From: Afipia sp.
GTDB lineage: Bacteria > Pseudomonadota > Alphaproteobacteria > Rhizobiales > Xanthobacteraceae
Length of the DNA: 64,000 nt
Assembly: GCA_024707075.1 (NCBI GenBank)
Contig: JANQAK010000006.1
Location: forward strand, 124,001 to 188,000
Direction: 5' to 3'
Numbering within the stretch: the stretch's first letter is position 1; the number at the start of each line of letters is the position of its first letter. This document shows, piece by piece, positions 45,449-54,671 of the stretch. The notes below the pieces were generated by a model, which ran no database searches, was not told where the DNA came from, and was given only the letters and a program-made list of their open reading frames with translations. The translations under genes were made by a program, and so were the position numbers.

Positions 45449-47117
45449 ATGAGTGATTTCTACGAGACAACGGTTGGGGAATGTATCCGCGCGCGCGCGG
45501 CTGCCTTTCCTGACCGGGTGGCCGTCGAAATGATCGGCGAGGGACGAGAGACATATTCCGAGTGCTTCCAGGCATCACTTGCCTTGGCCCGTGGCCTTGT
45601 GGCCGCGGGCATTCGTCAGGGTGACACTGTTGTCATCATGGCACCGAACTGCCTGACGGCGATCCATTCATGGCTTGGCGCCAACCTTGCGGGGGCGACA
45701 GAAGTCACCATCAATACGGCCTATCGCGCCCGGTTGCTCGAGCATGCCGTTAACATTTCCGGCGCGCGGCTGGTGATTGCCGAAAGCAGCTTCCTGCCGG
45801 TACTCCGGGAATGCGAGTCAGGGCTGACCGCTCTCGATCACATTCTTTACTTCGATACGCCGGATTCCACAGCCAGCGAGGCGCCGCCGGCTTTCGAGCG
45901 GATCAGGCTTTCCCGACTGAATGACGTACTGGCGACGGCGCCCGAAGTCGATCTGCCTGCCGCCCGGATGTCTGACGTGGCTTCGGTGATCTATACGTCC
46001 GGCACCACCGGGCCGGCCAAGGGAATCATGATGCCGCACGCCCAGGTGTGCGCATTGGCCAAACAGTCAATCGACGGACTGCGGCTCGGCGAGAACGATA
46101 TTTTCTATTGCTTCCATCCCCTGTTCCATATGGCGGGAAAATTCATGGCCGTGTTCGCGATGCTGATGGCGGGTGGCCGCATCGTGCTCGATCGCACCTT
46201 CAAGGGAGAGCTGTGGGTTGATCGCGTTCGCAGTTGCGGCGCAACCGTCGGGCTGGCGCATGGGCCGATGATCGAAATGATCTATGCGCAGCCGGAGCGG
46301 CCCGAAGATCATCAGCACAGCGTCAAACGGTTGCTGGCGGCGCCGTTTCCAAAAGCCATTGCCGAACGTTTCGAAGCTCGTTTCAATCTACGCGGCATTG
46401 AAGTCTGGGGCATGACCGAAATCAACATCGGGACATGGCGGCCATACGATGAACCGTTGCGGCCGGGATCCTGCGGGCGCGCCAGTGACGAGTGGGTCGA
46501 ACTGCAGAATCGTGGATTCCGTTACCGATGTCGAGTTGCCGACCGGAGTGGCTGGCGAGCTGGTAATCCGGCCGAAGAAACCATTTGCTTTTATGCGTGG
46601 CTATATCGGAATGCCGGAGAAGACTGTCGAAGCCTGGCAGAATCTCTGGTTTCATACAGGAGACATCGGTTATCGGGACGACGACGGGTACTATTATTTT
46701 GTCGATCGACTCGGCGACCGGATTCGACGCCGCGCGGAGAATATATCGAGCTACGACATCGAGGCTGCGGCGGCAGCCCATCCTGCGATCGCCGAAGTGG
46801 CAGCCGTTGGCGTTGCGTCGGAGTTTGAATCCGATGACGACATCAAGCTCTGTCTCGTGCCGGTGGTCGGCACGAATGTCGATCCGCTGGATATGCTTCG
46901 GCACCTTGCCGGTGCACTGCCGCACTACATGGTGCCGCGTTACATCGAGATAATGCCTGCATTGCCGCGCACGCCCACCAACAAGGTGAAGAAGGCGGAG
47001 TTGCGCATGAATGGCATCACGCCACAGACCTGGGACCGGAAAGCCGCAGGAATCGCATTGAAGGACCTTGTTTCTTCGATCCGCTCCCCTGCCGGAATAT
47101 CGGCAGAGCGACAATAG
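45449..47117 (+). CDS. AMP-forming acyl-CoA synthetase, one apparent frameshift
   Basis: This is an ANL-superfamily ligase of about 555 residues when repaired. The P-loop IYTSGTTGPAKGIMMPHAQV, the A5-like WGMTEINIGTW, and the later LWFHTGDIGYRDDDGYYYFVDRLGDRIRRRAENISSYDIE are complete. The C-terminal lysine region is RTPTNKVKKAELR. The frame breaks at about 46503-46508 (GAACTGCAGAATC); removing one base joins GRASDEWVEL to RIVDSVTDVELPTGVAGELVIR. ATG 45449 has GGAAG 8 bp upstream and is preferred over ATG 45431. Acid activation for cluster A is the likely role. Confidence 0.83.
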
Positions 47118-47169
47118 GCGCACATGCGATGGGGACTCCATCGAACAAACAGAACAAGAAAGATTGACG

Positions 47170-50100
47170 ATGCTCAAAGAGGCAACCCTTCGCGACGTGA
47201 CGCTCGACGACAAGTACACATTGGAGCGTGGCCGCATTTATCTGTCCGGCGTGCAGGCGCTGGTTCGACTGCCGTTGATGCAGCGGGCGAGGGACCGCAA
47301 GGCCGGGCTCAACACGGGCGGTTTTATCTCCGGGTATCGAGGCTCGCCGCTCGGCAACTATGACAGCGCGTTGTGGCGCGCGAAATCGCATCTGCTTGCC
47401 GAAAATATTCGTTTCGAACCCGGCCTGAATGAAGATCTCGCCGCGACAGCCGTCTGGGGCAGCCAGCAGGTCGGGCTGTTCCCGGGCGCGGACGTGCAAG
47501 GCGCCTTCGGCATCTGGTACGGCAAGGGGCCGGGCGTCGATCGTTCGGTGGATGCGCTTAAGCATGCCAATGCCGCCGGTACGTCACGATTCGGCGGCGT
47601 TCTTGCGCTCGCCGGCGACGATCACGGTTGCCAGTCCTCGACGCTGGCGCACCAGAGTGAGCAGGTCTTTCAGGCGGCGATGATTCCGATCCTGAACCCG
47701 TCGACGGTGCAGGAATATCTCGATTTCGGCCTGTATGGGTTCGCGCTGTCGCGGTTTTCGGGCTGCTGGATCGGCTTCAAGGCGATTTCCGAAACGGCGG
47801 AGAGTTCGGCGTCGATCGACGTCGATCCGGATCGTCTGCAATTTGTTTCTCCGATCGATTTCGATGCGCCGCAGGGCGGTGTGCATATCCGCTGGCCGGA
47901 TCCGCCTCTTGAGGCCGAGGCACGGCTGCATGGTCCGAAAATGCTGGCGGTCGCGGCATTCGCACGAGCCAACCCGATCGATCGCATCGTGCTCGACTCT
48001 GCCGCGCCACGCCTCGGTATTCTGACCACCGGCAAGGCCTATCTCGACGTCCGACAGGCACTGGCCGATCTCGGTCTCAACGATCAGAGATGCAGGGAAC
48101 TGGGACTGCGGATCTACAAGGTCGGCCTGACATGGCCACTCGAGGTGGAGGGCGCGCGCCGGTTCGCGCAGGGCCTCAAAGATGTTCTTGTCGTCGAGGA
48201 GAAGCACGGCTTCATCGAGCAGCAGTTCGTGCATGCACTCTATAATACGGATGCCTCGCGCCGTCCTTCCGTGGTCGGCAAGCGCGATGAGCATGGTGCT
48301 CCCTTGCTTCCAAGCCAGGGCGAACTGTCGCCGAGCATGGTTGCGCGCGCGATTGTCGCGCGTCTCGACAGGCTCGGTGCGTCGAGTCAGGCGCTTGTAC
48401 AGCGTATCGCCCGCCTTGAGAGCTTCGAGCTGGTCGCCGCGACGCCGCAGATCAAGTCGCAGCGGGCACCGTTCTTCTGTTCCGGCTGCCCCCACAACAC
48501 ATCAACGGTCCTGCCTGAAGGCAGCCGCGCCATGGCGGGCATCGGCTGCCATAGCATGGCGATGTGGATGCCGACGCGAAACACCGAGACCGTCACCCAT
48601 ATGGGAGCGGAGGGCGCGAACTGGATCGGGCAGGCGCCGTTCACGCGCGAGAAGCATGTGTTCCAGAATCTCGGCGATGGCACCTATACCCATAGCGGAT
48701 TGCTCGCGATCCGTGCCGCCGCCGTGGCGAAGGTGAACATCACCTACAAGATTCTCTACAATGATGCGGTTGCCATGACCGGCGGCCAGTCGGCCGAGGG
48801 CAGCTTCACGGTGCCTCAGATCGCAAATCAGGTTGCGGCCGAGGGCGCAGCCCGCATTGCGATCGTCTCGGACGAGCCGGGCAAGTATGCCGGTGTCACC
48901 GGATTGCCGGCGGGTACCACCATTCATGATCGTCAGCAGCTCGATGCGGTGCAGCGGGAGTTGCGCGAGGTTCCCGGCCTGACGGTTCTCATCTATGATC
49001 AGACCTGCGCAGCGGAAAAGCGCCGCCGCCGCAAGCGTGGCCAGTTTCCCGATCCGTCGAAGCGGGTTTTCATCAATAACCTGGTCTGCGAGGGATGCGG
49101 CGATTGCTCGACGAAATCGAACTGCGTTTCAGTGCGCCCACTCGAAACCGAGCTCGGCCGCAAGCGAACCATCGATCAGTCGAACTGCAACAAGGATTTT
49201 TCCTGCGTCAACGGCTTCTGTCCGAGCTTTGTCACGGTCCATGGCGCGGAGCCACGCAAGGCGCGCAAGCCCGCAACCGCAGCGTCGCAAAATCCGTTCG
49301 CTGGACTTCCAGAACCTTCGCCGGTGGCGCTCAACGAGCCCTATAACGTGCTCGTCACTGGCATCGGTGGCACCGGCGTGATCACGCTCGGAGCCATACT
49401 CGGCATGGCTGCGCATCTTGAGGGCAAGGGGTGTACCGCGCTCGATTTCACCGGCCTCGCACAAAAGAACGGTGCGGTGATGAGCCATCTGCGGATCGCG
49501 CTCGCGCCGGAAGATCTGTCGGTGACGCAAATCCCGATGGGCGGCGCTAACCTTCTGATCGGCTGCGACATGGTGGTGGCGGCGGGCGCTCAGGCGCTGT
49601 CGCGTCTGGAAAACGGCGTGTCCCGCGCGGTGGTCAACACGGCGCTGGTCCCAACCGCCGCGTTCGTGATGGACGGCGATGTCGATTTCGAGGAGCAGGG
49701 AATCTTCAATACCCTTCGCAAGGTTGTCGGCGATCAGCGTCTCAATCTGGTCGATGGTTCGGGGATCGCCACCGCTCTGATGGGCGACTCGATTGCAACC
49801 AACCTGTTCATGCTTGGTTTCGCCTTCCAGAAGGGACTATTACCGGTTGGGCTTGCGGCGCTGGAGAAAGCAATCGAGATCAACGGCGCGGCGGTCGATG
49901 CCAACAAGCGCACCTTTGCATGGGGCCGGCTCGCGGCGCACGATCCGGAGCAGGTCGCGGCGGCGGTTCGCCCCAGCGCCGTGCCGCAGGAACTGCCCCG
50001 GACATTGGCCGACAAGGTGAAGTATCGAATTGATTTCCTCACCCGCTATCAGGACACGGCCTATGCCGCGCGCTATCGTGATTTGATAGCCCGGGTTCGG

Positions 50101-50661
50101 GATGCCGAATCCCGCTGCGTTCCTGGCCGCACCGATCTGTGGGAGGCCGCCGCGCTGAGCCTGTTCAAGCTGATGGCGATCAAGGATGAATACGAAGTTG
50201 CCCGCCTTTACACGGATGGTTCGTTCGCGGCGGACCTCGAGCGCCAGTTTGAAGGCGAGTACAAGCTGGAGTTTCACCTGGCACCGCCACTGTTGGCGAA
50301 GCGGGATTCGGTGACCGGCCACCTGAAGAAGCGGTCATTTGGTCCTTGGGTTTTCCGGGCGTTCAAGGTGCTTGCGCGCCTGAAGAGCCTGCGCGGTGGC
50401 TCTCTTGATATATTCGGCTATACGGCTGAGCGGCGGATGGAGCGGGAACTGCTCACTCACTTCGAGGGGCTTCTTGACGAGATCCTTGCCAGACTCACGC
50501 CGGACAATCATGTTGTCGCCGTCGAACTGGCGAAGATTCCGCAGACGATCAGAGGTTTTGGTCACGTCAAGGAGCGGAGCGTGACGGTCGCCCGTGCGTT
50601 GGAGGCTGATCTGCTTGCGACGTTTGAGAATCCCTCCCGTCTCAAGGTGGCCGCCGAGTGA
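47170..50661 (+). CDS. Indolepyruvate ferredoxin oxidoreductase, IorA-IorB fused form
   Basis: This is a large (1163 residues) cytoplasmic 2-oxoacid:ferredoxin oxidoreductase. The N-terminal half has the pyrimidine-type domain (LNTGGFISGYRGSPLGNYD) and the TPP-binding region with FFCSGCPHNTS near residue 435 and MGAEGANWIGQ. An iron-sulfur section follows with CEGCGDCSTKSNC near residue 638 and CNKDFSCVNGFCPSF. The gamma domain begins VTGIGGTGVITLGAIL near residue 730. The fused order is that of proteobacterial IorAB. It decarboxylates aryl-pyruvates to aryl-acetyl-CoA and reduces ferredoxin. In this cluster it may feed ferredoxin or CoA thioesters (inference). Confidence 0.88.
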   Translation: MLKEATLRDVTLDDKYTLERGRIYLSGVQALVRLPLMQRARDRKAGLNTGGFISGYRGSPLGNYDSALWRAKSHLLAENIRFEPGLNEDLAATAVWGSQQVGLFPGADVQGAFGIWYGKGPGVDRSVDALKHANAAGTSRFGGVLALAGDDHGCQSSTLAHQSEQVFQAAMIPILNPSTVQEYLDFGLYGFALSRFSGCWIGFKAISETAESSASIDVDPDRLQFVSPIDFDAPQGGVHIRWPDPPLEAEARLHGPKMLAVAAFARANPIDRIVLDSAAPRLGILTTGKAYLDVRQALADLGLNDQRCRELGLRIYKVGLTWPLEVEGARRFAQGLKDVLVVEEKHGFIEQQFVHALYNTDASRRPSVVGKRDEHGAPLLPSQGELSPSMVARAIVARLDRLGASSQALVQRIARLESFELVAATPQIKSQRAPFFCSGCPHNTSTVLPEGSRAMAGIGCHSMAMWMPTRNTETVTHMGAEGANWIGQAPFTREKHVFQNLGDGTYTHSGLLAIRAAAVAKVNITYKILYNDAVAMTGGQSAEGSFTVPQIANQVAAEGAARIAIVSDEPGKYAGVTGLPAGTTIHDRQQLDAVQRELREVPGLTVLIYDQTCAAEKRRRRKRGQFPDPSKRVFINNLVCEGCGDCSTKSNCVSVRPLETELGRKRTIDQSNCNKDFSCVNGFCPSFVTVHGAEPRKARKPATAASQNPFAGLPEPSPVALNEPYNVLVTGIGGTGVITLGAILGMAAHLEGKGCTALDFTGLAQKNGAVMSHLRIALAPEDLSVTQIPMGGANLLIGCDMVVAAGAQALSRLENGVSRAVVNTALVPTAAFVMDGDVDFEEQGIFNTLRKVVGDQRLNLVDGSGIATALMGDSIATNLFMLGFAFQKGLLPVGLAALEKAIEINGAAVDANKRTFAWGRLAAHDPEQVAAAVRPSAVPQELPRTLADKVKYRIDFLTRYQDTAYAARYRDLIARVRDAESRCVPGRTDLWEAAALSLFKLMAIKDEYEVARLYTDGSFAADLERQFEGEYKLEFHLAPPLLAKRDSVTGHLKKRSFGPWVFRAFKVLARLKSLRGGSLDIFGYTAERRMERELLTHFEGLLDEILARLTPDNHVVAVELAKIPQTIRGFGHVKERSVTVARALEADLLATFENPSRLKVAAE

Positions 50662-51383
50662 ACGATACATCAAATCAGCACAACAGACGGTCGTTGTTCA
50701 TGAAGCTGGAGCCGAAGGCAGATCGGAAGTCCGCCGCCGGCAAGGAGGCTGCGTCCGGATCGTTGCGCCTGGCGACGTTGGCAAACGCACGGCGCTCCCG
50801 GAAATCGGACGAGGCGCCGGTTGACCGTATCTGTGATGCTGCGCTCGAACTTTTTGTGAAGAAGGGGTATCGCGCCACGACGATCGACGAGATTGCCAAG
50901 CGCGGTCGCCTGACGAAAGGCGCGGTCTACTACTATTTCCAGAGCAAAGCCGAGTTGCTCGATGAAATTGTCGAACGCGTCAAAAATGACTATCCCTGCG
51001 GGATTCCCGAAGGAAACGGACCTCAGGAAAAACTCGTCAATTTTTTCCATACTCAGGCGAAGTGGGCCGTCGAGCGGCCGACCAATCTGCTTCTAATGAT
51101 CCTGATGTCGGTCGAGTTCAAGGACACAAAAAACGAGACGAAGCTCAAGATCGATCGCATCTATGCCGAGATGTCGAATGCGATCGCGGAGATCGTCGAC
51201 GAAGGCAAGGCGAGTGGCGTCTTCTCCAGTCCGTTGTCGTCAAAACAGCTTGGTGCGTTCTACGTTGCCGCGCATGACGGGATGATGCTGGAATGGTATC
51301 GTGGCGGTCGCAAGCCGCAGAAAGGCGTCGAACTTATCCAGACCCTCCGAACGTCTATGCTAGCCGCGCTCGCTGTGACCTGA
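50658..51383 (+). CDS. TetR/AcrR-family regulator (paralogue of the one at 32446)
   Basis: This is a 241-residue regulator overlapping the end of the fused oxidoreductase gene by four bases (GTG start at 50658; ATG 50700 is an alternative). The helix-turn-helix reads LFVKKGYRATTIDEIAKRGRLTKGAVYYYFQSKAELL, preceded by the same kind of basic N-terminal extension as in the TetR at 32446. It ends VAAHDGMMLEWYRGGRKP. It is co-transcribed with cluster A and is followed by a bidirectional terminator. It may bind the CCGACTAG-type operators at 37145 and 52564. Confidence 0.85.
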   Translation: MNDTSNQHNRRSLFMKLEPKADRKSAAGKEAASGSLRLATLANARRSRKSDEAPVDRICDAALELFVKKGYRATTIDEIAKRGRLTKGAVYYYFQSKAELLDEIVERVKNDYPCGIPEGNGPQEKLVNFFHTQAKWAVERPTNLLLMILMSVEFKDTKNETKLKIDRIYAEMSNAIAEIVDEGKASGVFSSPLSSKQLGAFYVAAHDGMMLEWYRGGRKPQKGVELIQTLRTSMLAALAVT

Positions 51384-51422
51384 TCGCTGACCCTAAGAGA
51401 TAGATCATCCTTGTTCTGGAGC

Positions 51423-51456
51423 GCTCTGGCTCCGCTAATCGCAGCGGAGCCAGAGC
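51423..51456. terminator. Bidirectional terminator between convergent genes
   Basis: GCTCTGGCTCCGCT and AGCGGAGCCAGAGC form a perfect 14-bp stem around the loop AATCGC. It lies between the TetR stop (51383) and the convergent GH105-like stop (51469). No long T-run is present, but the position and stem strength fit termination on both strands. Confidence 0.7.
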
Positions 51457-51468
51457 TATGTCAGATCC

Positions 51469-52490
51469 TCAGTTCACCGCGAAGCGCGTGAGCCGCGAGC
51501 AGGAAAAACCCTGACCGAACAACGTTGTGCCAAAGGGTACACCCGGACCGCCCGGCGGGACGGCGACGCCCGGCACAGCGCCATTATCCTGCACAGACCC
51601 GGCCACCACTCGCCAGGCCCTTGTTGCGCCTTCAATAAAATCGTCGCCGACGATCTTTTGCTGAACAGCCATCCGCGCGGCGTACGCGTACATCAATGCT
51701 GCGGACGCTTCGAGCTTCGAATAGCGATCGTCGAGGATATGGTGGAAGAAACCTGAGCGATCCTGGAACGAACGCATCGCCGTCAGTGCTTTCCGACAGG
51801 TGTCCGCGACGAACGCAGATTTCTCATGATCCGGAGCCATCGCCAGCATGTCCACGGAGCAGGCGATGAGCCAGCCATTGCCGCGTGCCCATAGCGTGGA
51901 TTGCGGAAAATGGTTTGGCCGCTCGCACCAGGCATGCCGCGACAGGTTTACATGAGGGTCCACCAGATACTTGACGTGAATTTCGTACTGGCGGAAAGCC
52001 TCGTCGATGTATTTCTGTTCACCTGTCAGCTTGCCGAGCCGGATCAGGAACGGACACATCATATAAAGGAAGTCGACCCAGAGTTCGGGGGCTTCGGTGC
52101 GTGCGCAAATGCCGCCTTCACTTGTTCGGGGAGCTGCGAACAGGGCCTTGGCCTGCAATTGCGCCGCTTCCATGTACCGCTTGTCCTTGGTGCGCTCGTA
52201 GAATCAAGCAGCGGATAGCCGAGGCTGGCAGAAAGGCTCGCTGTCGGGGTGAAGGTCGAGACGTGACCCGCCGGCAGCTCCAGTCGCTCGCTGTAGTTCA
52301 GGCATCCTTCGGTGGTCTGGGTCTCCACGGCGCGATCCATCCAGCGCTGGATCGCAGCGATGGGTTCGCCGAATTCCCATACGAGGATGCCGGTAAGAGC
52401 CGGCGCCTTTTCCCAATAGTCCCGCTCGTAGGGATTTTTGATGGTGTAGTCGATCACCTTGGCAACGAGCTCTTTGGGATTGAATGTCAT
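51469..52490 (-). CDS. GH105/GH88-like unsaturated uronyl hydrolase-type protein, one apparent frameshift
   Basis: This is a glycoside-hydrolase-like protein of about 340 residues when repaired. The (alpha/alpha)6-barrel marker STLWARGNGWLIACSVDML matches the RGNGW motif of GH105, and the N-terminus has NYSERLELPAGHV and WVDFLYMMCPFL. The frame breaks near 52201-52206 (GATTCTACG in coding sense): one added base joins LLD to YERTKDKRYMEAAQLQ. ATG 52490 is preferred over 52511. It is the only carbohydrate-type gene in the window and stands alone behind the promoter/operator at 52564-52613. No signal peptide is visible, so it would be cytoplasmic. Confidence 0.72.
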
Positions 52491-52563
52491 GCCGCTTCCT
52501 TCGCTCTTCATTCACGGAGTTTGATCTGGGGACCGTCACGGATCGGACCTCAATATATCACAA

Positions 52564-52613
52564 TCCGACTAGTCGGTATGTAAATTATAGTCAAGGTGCG
52601 GTCAGTAGATCAA
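52564..52613 (-). promoter_or_regulatory. Promoter with candidate TetR operator before the GH105-like gene
   Basis: On the minus strand TTGATC (52613-52608) and TATAAT (52589-52584) are spaced by 18 bp. Six bases on lies ACCGACTAGTCGGA (52577-52564), whose central 12 bases form a perfect palindrome (52565-52576). It matches the Liv-operon site (37145-37158) at 12 of 14 positions and in distance from the -10. Repression by a local TetR is inferred. Confidence 0.55.
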
Positions 52614-52703
52614 TATTATTCAGGGCGGGATTTTGTGATCTGCGTGCTGATCGTCGCTGCGGCATCGTCGGTGAAATCGCCAACTTCCTTGGGCAAACGC
52701 TGA

Positions 52704-53185
52704 ATGACACGACGCGTCATTGCCGGCGTCGAGGCCGATCTGTCCAGGCCAGAGATCGGCGGCTCTCAGGTGACCTATGCGATGGAAGGTTCAACTCGTG
52801 TATGTCCGATAACTTATCGAGGCAACGCCAGTTTGAACCCGTGCAACGGCCACGCCTATGCGCATGGGTACGGCCTTGAGATTTTCTATACTCATATTGA
52901 GGGCGAGGCGATCGCTCGTCTTTATCAGGCGGCCGACGATGGCACGCATGGTCTTGTTATGAACCCGCAGGTTTTCTCTATGCAGGTTATGCATTGAGGG
53001 ATTGTCTCTTGTCCGTGCCTTTTCCCTATATCGAGGTTCATATGACGAACATCGACAAATGCGAAATGAAGTCAGTCGTTGCGCCTGCCGCAAAAGACAC
53101 GCTGATGGGCTTCGGCGTTCGGTCATATTTCCTTGGCTTGCAGGCGATCCTGGACGAGGTGGGTCACGGTTCTGCTGCGGCATGA
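52704..53185 (+). pseudogene. Broken type II 3-dehydroquinate dehydratase (AroQ/quinate-type) gene
   Basis: The central and C-terminal parts of a type II dehydroquinase are recognisable in two frames. YGLEIFYTHIEGEAIARLYQAADDGTHGLVMNP is in the first. After one added base near 52966-52967 it continues AGFLYAGYALRDCLLS, then PYIEVHMTNIDKCEMKSVVAPAAK and LMGFGVRSYFLGLQAILD. The N-terminal NGPNLNLLG motif with the catalytic tyrosine region is not recognisable, though PEIGGSQVTYA may be its worn relic. The canonical family length is about 150 residues. It appears to be decayed; it may once have served quinate/shikimate or a related ring acid. Confidence 0.6.
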
Positions 53186-53261
53186 CACGCCGGTATCCAC
53201 GAGACCCCTCGCATTATCTTTCAGGAGTTGTTGGCGACTTGACGCGCTATTCTGAGCAGGT

Positions 53262-53280
53262 GTGTCGTTGCAAAAGACAC
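53262..53280. promoter_or_regulatory. Candidate sigma-54 activator site 1 (GTGTC-N9-GACAC)
   Basis: Perfect 5-bp arms are spaced by 9 bases (GTTGCAAAA), 84 bp upstream of the -24 element at 53364. The identical arm and spacing recur at 56318-56336 before the other sigma-54 promoter. This is the likely binding site of the activator encoded at 54672-56311. Confidence 0.6.
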
Positions 53281-53363
53281 TGTCCTCTGCAAAGCCAGTT
53301 CCCGGGAGCGGTTTTTCATCGGGAATAGCTGGAAAATCCATATATTTCAATGCTTTCGTGGAC

Positions 53364-53379
53364 TGGCATCCTCATTGCT
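53364..53379 (+). promoter_or_regulatory. Sigma-54 (-24/-12) promoter of the binding-protein gene
   Basis: TGGCAT-CCTCA-TTGCT gives GG and GC exactly 12 bp apart, near the consensus TGGCAC-N5-TTGCW. Transcription would begin about 53390, 25 bp before the ATG at 53415. An activator gene lies convergent just downstream of the binding-protein gene. Confidence 0.75.
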
Positions 53380-53414
53380 ATGTGACCTGCACATAAAACG
53401 GGAGGACTTCCACC

Positions 53415-54629
53415 ATGAAAACAGTTTCAGCGGCTTTGGCCGCGGCACTTCTCTTCGGCTCGGCCACGGCCGGTCTTGCCCAAATGTCGGATGACGTCGT
53501 CAAGCTCGGCGTGCTCGACGACATGTCCGGTCCTTATGCCGACATTCAGGGACCCGGCGACGTCGTTGCGGTAAAGATGGCCGTCGAGGATTTCGGCGGA
53601 AAGGTCAATGGAAAGCCGATCGAGGTCGTTTCCGCCGACGTACAATTGAAGGCGGATGTTGGCAGTGCCATTGCGCGCCGCTGGTATGATGTAGAAAACG
53701 TCGATGCCATTTTTGGTCTTGGGACCTCGGCCGTCGCTATCGCCGTCCAGGGCATTGCCCAGGAAAAGAACAAGGTTTCCATTGCGACGTCGGTCGGTTC
53801 AACGGCATTGACGGGGAAGGCGTGCTCACCTACCGGAATTCATTGGGTCTATGATACCTATGCGCTCGCGAAGGGCACCGCGACAGCGGTCATGAAGCAG
53901 GGCGGTGGTGACACCTGGTTCTTCATCACGGCTGACTATGCATTCGGGCATTCGCTTGAAGGTGATACCGCCGCCATCGTCAAGCAGAACAATGGAAAAG
54001 TGATTGGCTCCGTACGCGCGCCGGTGAACTCCTCTGACTTTTCGTCCTTCCTGCTCCAGGCACAATCGTCCAAGGCGCAAGTGATCGGTCTTGCCAATGC
54101 CGGCGCCGACACGATCAATACGATCAAGAATGCTGCTGACTTCGGAATTGTTGCTGGTGGCCAGAAACTTGCCGGTCTTCTGGTATTGATTACCGACATC
54201 CACACGCTCGGACTTAAAACAGCTCAGGGCCTGCTCTTCACGGAAGCCTACTATTGGGACCAGAATGACGAGACGCGTGCGTTCGCCAAGAGGTTCGCTG
54301 AACGCCATGGCGGCAAGCCTCCGACGATGTTCCAGGCCGGCATTTACAGCGCAGCGACGCACTATCTGAAGGCGATTCAGGCTGCGGGAACGGATGAAGC
54401 GAAAGCCGTCATCGCTCAGATGAAGAAGATCCCGGTGAACGACTTCATGACCAAGAACGGCACCATTCGCGAGGACGGCCGCATGATGCGCGATATGTAT
54501 CTGCTACAGGCCAAGAAGCCATCCGAGTCCAAGGGTGAGTGGGATCTGATGAATGTCGTTGCGACGATCCCGGCGGCGGAAGCGTTCCGTCCGTTGTCGG
54601 AAAGCGAGTGTCCGCTGATCAAGAAGTAA
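53415..54629 (+). CDS. Liv-type ABC binding protein under sigma-54 control
   Basis: This is a periplasmic binding protein of 404 residues. The signal peptide (MKTVSAALAAALLFGSATAGLA) is followed by DVVKLGVLDDMSGPYADIQGPG and VNGKPIEVVSADVQLKADVGS, typical of the Liv/aromatic-acid subgroup. It has a GACSPTGIHW-like cysteine segment (LTGKACSPTGIHWVYDTYA) seen in related proteins. No permease is adjacent, so it may work with the Liv importer of cluster A. The promoter at 53364 is of the sigma-54 type. The convergent activator gene ends 42 bp after its stop. Confidence 0.88.
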   Translation: MKTVSAALAAALLFGSATAGLAQMSDDVVKLGVLDDMSGPYADIQGPGDVVAVKMAVEDFGGKVNGKPIEVVSADVQLKADVGSAIARRWYDVENVDAIFGLGTSAVAIAVQGIAQEKNKVSIATSVGSTALTGKACSPTGIHWVYDTYALAKGTATAVMKQGGGDTWFFITADYAFGHSLEGDTAAIVKQNNGKVIGSVRAPVNSSDFSSFLLQAQSSKAQVIGLANAGADTINTIKNAADFGIVAGGQKLAGLLVLITDIHTLGLKTAQGLLFTEAYYWDQNDETRAFAKRFAERHGGKPPTMFQAGIYSAATHYLKAIQAAGTDEAKAVIAQMKKIPVNDFMTKNGTIREDGRMMRDMYLLQAKKPSESKGEWDLMNVVATIPAAEAFRPLSESECPLIKK

Positions 54630-54671
54630 CGCGATGCTGCGGGGAGGTGATCACGGCGCTTCCCCGCAGAT

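Noticed and set aside
53088..53100. GCAAAAGACAC half-site resembling sigma-54 activator site 1
   Set aside because: The opposite arm GTGTC is absent at the 9-base distance, and it lies inside the dehydroquinase remnant, so chance is likely.
54416..54671. C-terminal extension of the sigma-54 activator into the convergent binding-protein gene
   Set aside because: The extension appears only because of the presumed missing base at 54696-54700. The corrected frame ends properly after the helix-turn-helix at 54672.
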